Source: DATMXS01 sp050260275
GTDB taxonomy: Bacteria > Acidobacteriota > Terriglobia > Bryobacterales > Bryobacteraceae
DNA length: 11,534 nt
Assembly: GCA_050260275.1 (NCBI GenBank)
Contig: JBLNBX010000054.1
Location: forward strand, 1 to 11,534
Direction of reading: 5' to 3'
Position 1 is the stretch's first letter, and each line of letters starts with the position of its first letter. A program made the position numbers and the translations under genes. Under the pieces are notes generated by a model. That model did no database searches and had not been told where the DNA came from. It was given only the letters and a program-made list of their open reading frames with translations. Below are positions 7,564 to 11,534 of the stretch, in pieces.

Positions 7564-8802
7564 ATGAGCACCGGACGCGTTGTCTTCCACGTCGACATGG
7601 ACGCCTTCTTCGTGTCCGTGGAGGAGCTTTTCGACCCCTCGCTCAAGGGCAAGCCCGTCGTTGTGGGAGGCCAGCCCGGCGAGCGCGGCGTGGTCTCGGC
7701 TGCATCGTACGCGGCGCGGAAGTTCGGCGTGCACTCGGCGCTGCCGCTGCGCACGGCCTACCAGCGCTGCCCCCAGGCCATCTTCATCGACGCGCACCCG
7801 CACCGCTACCGCGAATACTCCGGCAAGGTATACGACATCATGTGCCGGTTCACGCCGAAGGTGGAGATGGCGTCCATCGACGAGGCCTATCTCGAAATGA
7901 CCGGCACGGCTCGCCTCCACGGTCCGCCCCTCGAAGCCGCGCACGCGCTGCACGAGGCCATCAAGACCGCAACGGGACTGAACTGCTCCATCGGCATTTC
8001 GGCGGCGCGCATGGTGGCGAAGGTCGCCAGCGACGCGGCGAAGCCCAACGGCATTCTGTACGTGCTGCCGGGGACCGAGGCGGCGTTTCTTGCGCCCTTG
8101 GACGTCCGCAAGATTCCCGGAGTGGGCAAGGTCACCGAGAAGAGCCTGCACGAACTCGGCATACGCAAGGTAGGGGATCTCGCGCGCCTGGACGAAGCCT
8201 GGCTGGAGCGGCGCTTCGGAAAGTGGGGGCTGGCGCTCGCGGGCAAATCGCGAGGGCTCGATGCAGGCGCGTGGTTCGACGAGGATATCGGCGAGGGCGG
8301 CGACCCGAAATCGATCAGCCACGAGCATACGTTCGACGTGGATACCGCCGACGCCGGACTCATCGAAGCTACGCTGGCGCAGCTTTCGGTGATGGTGGGC
8401 CGTCGCCTGCGCGAGCATGGACTCTTCGCGCGAACCGTGCAGCTCAAGCTGCGCTACAAGGACTTCACTACCATCACTCGCGCCCGCACGCTGGACCGCG
8501 CGACGGACCTCGACACCGATCTGCTGGCCGAATCACGCGAGCTGTTCCGGAAGAACTGGAATCAGCGCTCGGAGGTGCGCCTCGTCGGCGTGCATGCGGG
8601 CTCGCTCGTCGCCGGCGAGGGACAATTGAGCCTGCTCGACTCTGACCGGACGGACCGGTGGAAGAAAGCGCTCACCGCCGCGGACAAGCTGCGCGACAAG
8701 TTCGGCGAAAACGCCGTCTCGCTCGGCACGGCCATGCGCGGAACCTACCGCGAGCGCGCGCACGAGAACCCGGCGGGCTTGCCGGGAAAACGCAAGGACT
8801 GA
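7564..8802 (+). CDS. dinB: DNA polymerase IV (Y-family translesion polymerase)
   Basis: DinB is an error-prone polymerase that bypasses damaged template bases. The 412-aa product begins FHVDMDAFFVSVE, with metal-binding D11 and the aromatic pair F15-F16 (F16 in the steric-gate position). It continues through KPVVVGG, RGVVSAASYAARKFGV (fingers), PKVEMASIDEAYLEMTG with catalytic D106 and E107, and SIGISAARMVAKVASDAAKPNG. KIPGVGKVTEKSLHELGI is the thumb helix-hairpin-helix, and SISHEHTF opens the little-finger domain. QLSLLD (354-359) fits a sliding-clamp-binding motif. The length and motif order are complete. The upstream in-frame extension to ATG 7474 has no family likeness and was rejected. 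No recognisable LexA box was found upstream, so SOS control is not supported by what I can see. It converges with the permease gene, 37 bp apart. Confidence 0.96.
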   Translation: MSTGRVVFHVDMDAFFVSVEELFDPSLKGKPVVVGGQPGERGVVSAASYAARKFGVHSALPLRTAYQRCPQAIFIDAHPHRYREYSGKVYDIMCRFTPKVEMASIDEAYLEMTGTARLHGPPLEAAHALHEAIKTATGLNCSIGISAARMVAKVASDAAKPNGILYVLPGTEAAFLAPLDVRKIPGVGKVTEKSLHELGIRKVGDLARLDEAWLERRFGKWGLALAGKSRGLDAGAWFDEDIGEGGDPKSISHEHTFDVDTADAGLIEATLAQLSVMVGRRLREHGLFARTVQLKLRYKDFTTITRARTLDRATDLDTDLLAESRELFRKNWNQRSEVRLVGVHAGSLVAGEGQLSLLDSDRTDRWKKALTAADKLRDKFGENAVSLGTAMRGTYRERAHENPAGLPGKRKD

Positions 8803-8839
8803 ATTTCAGGCCGCGCTCCGGGCAGAAGCGGCGAGTGGC

Positions 8840-11167
8840 TTACGTCTGTTCCCGTTTTCCCTCCGGCGGCGCCGGCCCCCCACTCTGCGACACGGGCGGC
8901 TCGGGCGGATACTCGGGCGGGGACGCGCCGGGTTCGCGCCCGCCATCGGTGTGAAGTTCCTGCCGGATCTCCTCGATAATGGCCGCCTGCCGCTCGGGCG
9001 CGCGCATATCCTCCTCGAGACGGCGCAGCGCGATGCTCACGATGTCGCGGTGATGGAGCCGCGAGCCGAACTCCGGCTTGTCGGACAGCTCCAGCCAGAG
9101 GTCGTGCACGCGGTCGACGTCCTCGGGCCACAAGCGCGGCGGGTGCGGTCCCAGGTTCACGTAGACGCTGGGCGGCTCCGGGCTGATGATCTCCAGCGAG
9201 AACGGGTGGCGCGGCTCGGGCAGCTTCTCCCAGGCCAGGCCGATGCGGCGGGCGAGTTCGTCCGTCGACATCCGCTCCGACCTGCCCGTCACCAGCCGCG
9301 AGGCTTTCAGCTTCGCCGCGGTCTGCACCATGGCATCGAAGGCGTCGCCGCCGGGCACGACGAGCAGTTCCACCGGTTTGCCCTGCTTCTCGGCCATGGC
9401 CACGACGCGGCTGAAGAGCTCCTGCTCGTAATCGGTGAAGAACTGGTCTTCCGACAATTCGTACTCGCCCGATCGCGTGTGCACGGGGCGGACCGTCATC
9501 ACGACGATGTCGTGCCGGCGCAGGTTGGTCTTGGCAAGCACCTGGCGCAGGTGGCGCAGGCGGTTGGGATCGCGAACGGAAACCAGCACGCAGCCGGGCC
9601 GCGCGTGCACCGTCTCGGCGCCGATCTGCGGATGCTGCTCCAGATTGAAGTGCTCCAGGATGCCCTCGTCGCCGCGGGCGGCGATGCGCCTGCGGCGCTC
9701 GCGATTGACGCGGCTGGAGATGGTGAATATAGCGAACAGCAGAAGGGTGAAGGAGATGCCCGCCACGGTCGCCACCTGCTTCGAGAGAAGGTTGGCGATG
9801 GCCACGATGAACAGCACGAACGTGGTCAGGAGCAGTCCGAAAGGAACCTCGGTGCCGCGGAAGCGGAAATTGAGCGGCGTCTTGTACTCCTGGTCGTGCC
9901 GCTGGTATCGCAGGGCCACCACGCCCACGGATTTCAGCAGGAAGCTCCAGACGACGCCGAACGCGTAGGCCTCGCCCAGGACGTACACGTCGCCGCGGCT
10001 GAGGAGGATGGTGGCAAACTGCAGATAGACCACCAGGTTCAGCAGGCGGTACGTGGTGCCGTACTTGCGGTGCGGCACGCGGAACCAGTCCAGCAGGACT
10101 CCGTCCTCGGCCACGCGGTTCAACACCGCGTTCGCGCCGATCATAGACGTGTTCACCGCCGAGGACAGGATCAGCACTCCCACAAGAACGACGAAAATAT
10201 GGAATAGCAGCTTTAGCCATTCCGGGCCGATGAGATTCATCGCCATTCCGCCGATGAGGTTCTCGTAGTATTGCGGGTGCTGCTCCTTCGGGATAACCAT
10301 GTACGCGAGGAGCGTCACGAATCCAGTCGAGAACAGCGCGTAAGTGCACACTATGTTTCCCACGCGCTTCAGGTTCTTCAGCTTCGGCGAGGCGATCTCG
10401 CGGTAAACCTGCGCCAGCGTCTCGAACCCGCTCATCGCCAGTATCGAGTGGCCGAACGCGACGGTGAAGAGGATGATCGGGATGTTAAGCAGCCCCAGCG
10501 TCTGCCACCAGCCGGCCGCCTCCCGCCCCACCTGCAGATTCGCCGCGGTGGGCGCCGGAGGAAGTTCAGCGCCGCCGCGAACGAGCAAAGTCAGCGGCGC
10601 CCAGATGAACAGGATGACCAGCATCGCCGTCATGATCAGGATGATCCGCAGCGCCTGCGTGCTCGATTCCTGAACGCCCCTCACGTTCAGCCGCCAGAAG
10701 TAGGCGGTGACCAACAGGCCGAACGCGGCAGCGAAAACATCCGTGTTCACCCGCGCACCGATATCGAGCATCCTGGCAATCTCATTCGTCAGGTGCGCGA
10801 GGTACTGGCCGGCGCTGACGGAGCTGATGGGCGCGGTCAGGATATAGTCAAAGACCAGCGCCGAAACCGAGAGCCTCGCCATGAACGGACCCATGCTGTC
10901 CCGCACGACGACGTACACGCCGCCGCGCACGAACATGCTGGAGCTTTCCAGGTACACGCTGCGCACGGCGAAGGTGAACAGCATCACGCCGATGACGAGC
11001 CACGGCGCGGCGGGGCCGACGGCGCGCTCGGCAATGCCGCCGGCATAGTACGAGGACGACGCCAGATCGCCGAGAACGATCGCCGCCCCACGCCAGAACG
11101 AGATGAACGAGAGTGCGACGGTAGTCGCCACGACGACCTTGGGGGCCGTTTTGCCGGGGAGAGACAT
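8840..11167 (-). CDS. APC-superfamily permease with universal-stress-like cytoplasmic domain
   Basis: The 775-aa product has an N-terminal transporter domain (about 10-485) with around twelve hydrophobic segments. Signature regions are KVVVATTVALSFISFWRGAA, the YYAGGIAERAVGPAAPW loop, RGGVYVVVRD, a GHSILAMSGFETLAQVYREI stretch typical of amino-acid/polyamine/organocation permeases, and SSAVNTSMIGANAVLNRVAEDG. A basic juxtamembrane segment (RVNRERRRRIAARGD) follows. Residues about 523-665 look like a universal stress protein fold (CVLVSVRDPNRL, HDIVVMTVRP, KLKASRLVTGRS) but lack the usual G-x2-G-x9-G nucleotide motif. A conserved-looking module (PEDVDRVHDLWLEL, LHHRDIVSIALRRLE) and a Pro/Gly-rich tail end the protein. 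Substrate unknown. ATG 11167 is preferred because transporter similarity begins there and a longer frame to 11314 runs antisense through the next gene. GGAG lies about 20 nt upstream, so the ribosome binding site is weak. Confidence 0.9.
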   Translation of the reverse strand: MSLPGKTAPKVVVATTVALSFISFWRGAAIVLGDLASSSYYAGGIAERAVGPAAPWLVIGVMLFTFAVRSVYLESSSMFVRGGVYVVVRDSMGPFMARLSVSALVFDYILTAPISSVSAGQYLAHLTNEIARMLDIGARVNTDVFAAAFGLLVTAYFWRLNVRGVQESSTQALRIILIMTAMLVILFIWAPLTLLVRGGAELPPAPTAANLQVGREAAGWWQTLGLLNIPIILFTVAFGHSILAMSGFETLAQVYREIASPKLKNLKRVGNIVCTYALFSTGFVTLLAYMVIPKEQHPQYYENLIGGMAMNLIGPEWLKLLFHIFVVLVGVLILSSAVNTSMIGANAVLNRVAEDGVLLDWFRVPHRKYGTTYRLLNLVVYLQFATILLSRGDVYVLGEAYAFGVVWSFLLKSVGVVALRYQRHDQEYKTPLNFRFRGTEVPFGLLLTTFVLFIVAIANLLSKQVATVAGISFTLLLFAIFTISSRVNRERRRRIAARGDEGILEHFNLEQHPQIGAETVHARPGCVLVSVRDPNRLRHLRQVLAKTNLRRHDIVVMTVRPVHTRSGEYELSEDQFFTDYEQELFSRVVAMAEKQGKPVELLVVPGGDAFDAMVQTAAKLKASRLVTGRSERMSTDELARRIGLAWEKLPEPRHPFSLEIISPEPPSVYVNLGPHPPRLWPEDVDRVHDLWLELSDKPEFGSRLHHRDIVSIALRRLEEDMRAPERQAAIIEEIRQELHTDGGREPGASPPEYPPEPPVSQSGGPAPPEGKREQT

Positions 11168-11171
11168 TCGG

Positions 11172-11201
11172 TTGTTCTGAGTACCTACTCCGATTATTCT
11201 A
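11172..11201. promoter_or_regulatory. Divergent promoter region with internal palindrome
   Basis: On the plus strand TTGTTC (11172-11177), a 17-bp spacer and TATTCT (11195-11200) form a modest sigma70-like promoter; transcription would start about 7 nt before ATG 11214, giving a nearly leaderless mRNA. On the minus strand TAGAAT (11201-11196) is a one-mismatch -10 for the permease, with no clear -35. The two -10 boxes overlap, so the promoters may compete. Between them GAGTA-CC-TACTC (11179-11190) is a perfect inverted repeat, well placed for a repressor. Confidence 0.45.
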
Positions 11202-11213
11202 CGATGCTTATGA

Positions 11214-11534
11214 ATGCCCGGCTCTGACAGCGGCTCCCTGGCGCGCCGCATCGTGGCGCGGCTGCGGGCGGCCGGACACCAGGCGTACCTCGTCGGGGGC
11301 TGCGTGCGGGACATCCTGCTCGGCGGCGAGCCCGGCGATTACGACGTCGCTACGGACGCGCGCCCCGAGAGGGTGCTGGAGCTGTTTCCGCGCGCGCAGT
11401 TCGTCGGCGCGCACTTCGGCGGGGCGCGCGTGCGCGGAGACGGGGCGGAGGTGGAGGTCGCGACATTCCGCAGCGACCCCGCCTACCAGGACGGGGGCCC
11501 TCCCGTTGCGGTGGAGGTCGAATACGTCCCCCCG
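11214..11534 (+). CDS. CCA-adding/poly(A) polymerase-type tRNA nucleotidyltransferase, 3'-truncated by window edge
   Basis: The frame is open from ATG 11214 to the right edge (107 codons). It shows the class II nucleotidyltransferase head domain: helix LARRIVARLRAAGHQAYLVGG, then GGCVRDILLGG (GGxVRD at 28-33) and GDYDVATDA with the metal-binding pair D42 and D44. These are followed by RVLELFP and VEVATFRSD, as in bacterial CCA-adding enzymes and PcnB-like poly(A) polymerases. Such enzymes add or repair the 3' CCA of tRNA or add A tails; the part that would separate these activities lies outside the window. An in-frame TGA at 11211-11213 directly precedes the ATG, so translation cannot start further upstream. 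No ribosome binding site is visible, which fits the short-leader promoter at 11172-11200. It diverges from the permease with 46 bp between. Confidence 0.92.
   Translation, partial: MPGSDSGSLARRIVARLRAAGHQAYLVGGCVRDILLGGEPGDYDVATDARPERVLELFPRAQFVGAHFGGARVRGDGAEVEVATFRSDPAYQDGGPPVAVEVEYVPP

Noticed and set aside
8769..8786. CCCGGC-N6-GCCGGG hairpin near the end of dinB as a terminator
   Set aside because: It lies inside the coding sequence and is followed by AAAA on the plus strand, not a T-run; on the minus strand no T-run follows it either.
8951..10207. Long plus-strand ORF of about 418 codons opposite the permease
   Set aside because: It is a high-GC antisense shadow rich in His, Arg, Gln and Val, with no domain and no ribosome binding site worth noting.
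8745..10349. Long minus-strand ORF of about 534 codons
   Set aside because: It overlaps the permease in another frame, its product is Arg/Pro/Ala-rich low-complexity sequence, and the permease frame has clear membrane segments and motifs.
11168..11314. N-terminal extension of the permease on the minus strand up to 11314
   Set aside because: It runs antisense through the nucleotidyltransferase gene and the divergent promoter, is Arg/Pro-rich and does not resemble a transporter N-terminus.

Overview
The window is about 11.5 kb of GC-rich bacterial chromosome, with eight confidently recognised protein-coding genes, one weak small-ORF candidate, no RNA genes, no CRISPR array and no transposase. 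The gene content is mostly housekeeping. The order DUF1385 membrane protein - prfA - prmC, the RF1 active-site context GPGGQSVNTTYSAVR, the secreted carboxypeptidase-regulatory-like/TPR protein, the APC permease with a universal-stress-like tail and the hairpin-rich intergenic element together suggest an Acidobacteriota genome, perhaps the Solibacter/Bryobacter branch. That placement rests on remembered gene order and protein style, not on a search.

Layout, left to right. (1) The 3' part of a B12-binding-type radical SAM enzyme (+), open at the left edge, converges with ispG (-) across a 15-bp gap that holds a hairpin. (2) A 264-bp region separates ispG from a divergent secreted TPR protein (+); it holds overlapping GC-rich hairpins, the strong ispG ribosome binding site and a possible Cys-rich small ORF on the minus strand. 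(3) A 141-aa receiver-like protein (+) that lacks the phosphoacceptor Asp has its own extended -10 promoter. (4) A tight cluster follows: DUF1385 membrane protein, prfA (its ATG abuts the previous stop) and prmC (44-bp overlap). (5) A 210-bp spacer contains a hairpin-rich element with 10-bp terminal inverted repeats, followed by dinB (DNA polymerase IV). (6) dinB converges with a large APC-type permease (-). The permease diverges from the first 107 codons of a CCA-adding/poly(A)-polymerase-type nucleotidyltransferase (+) that runs off the right edge; the two share a 46-bp promoter region with a small palindrome.

Functional links: PrmC methylates the GGQ glutamine of the release factor encoded just upstream, a classic functional pair. 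IspG supplies the MEP isoprenoid pathway, and the convergent radical SAM enzyme may act on a lipid, but this is only suggested by adjacency. The other genes look like independent units. I did not find a clear new multi-gene system. The most interesting unexplained items are the inverted-repeat intergenic element, the degenerate receiver protein, the small Cys-rich ORF and the compact divergent promoter at the right end.
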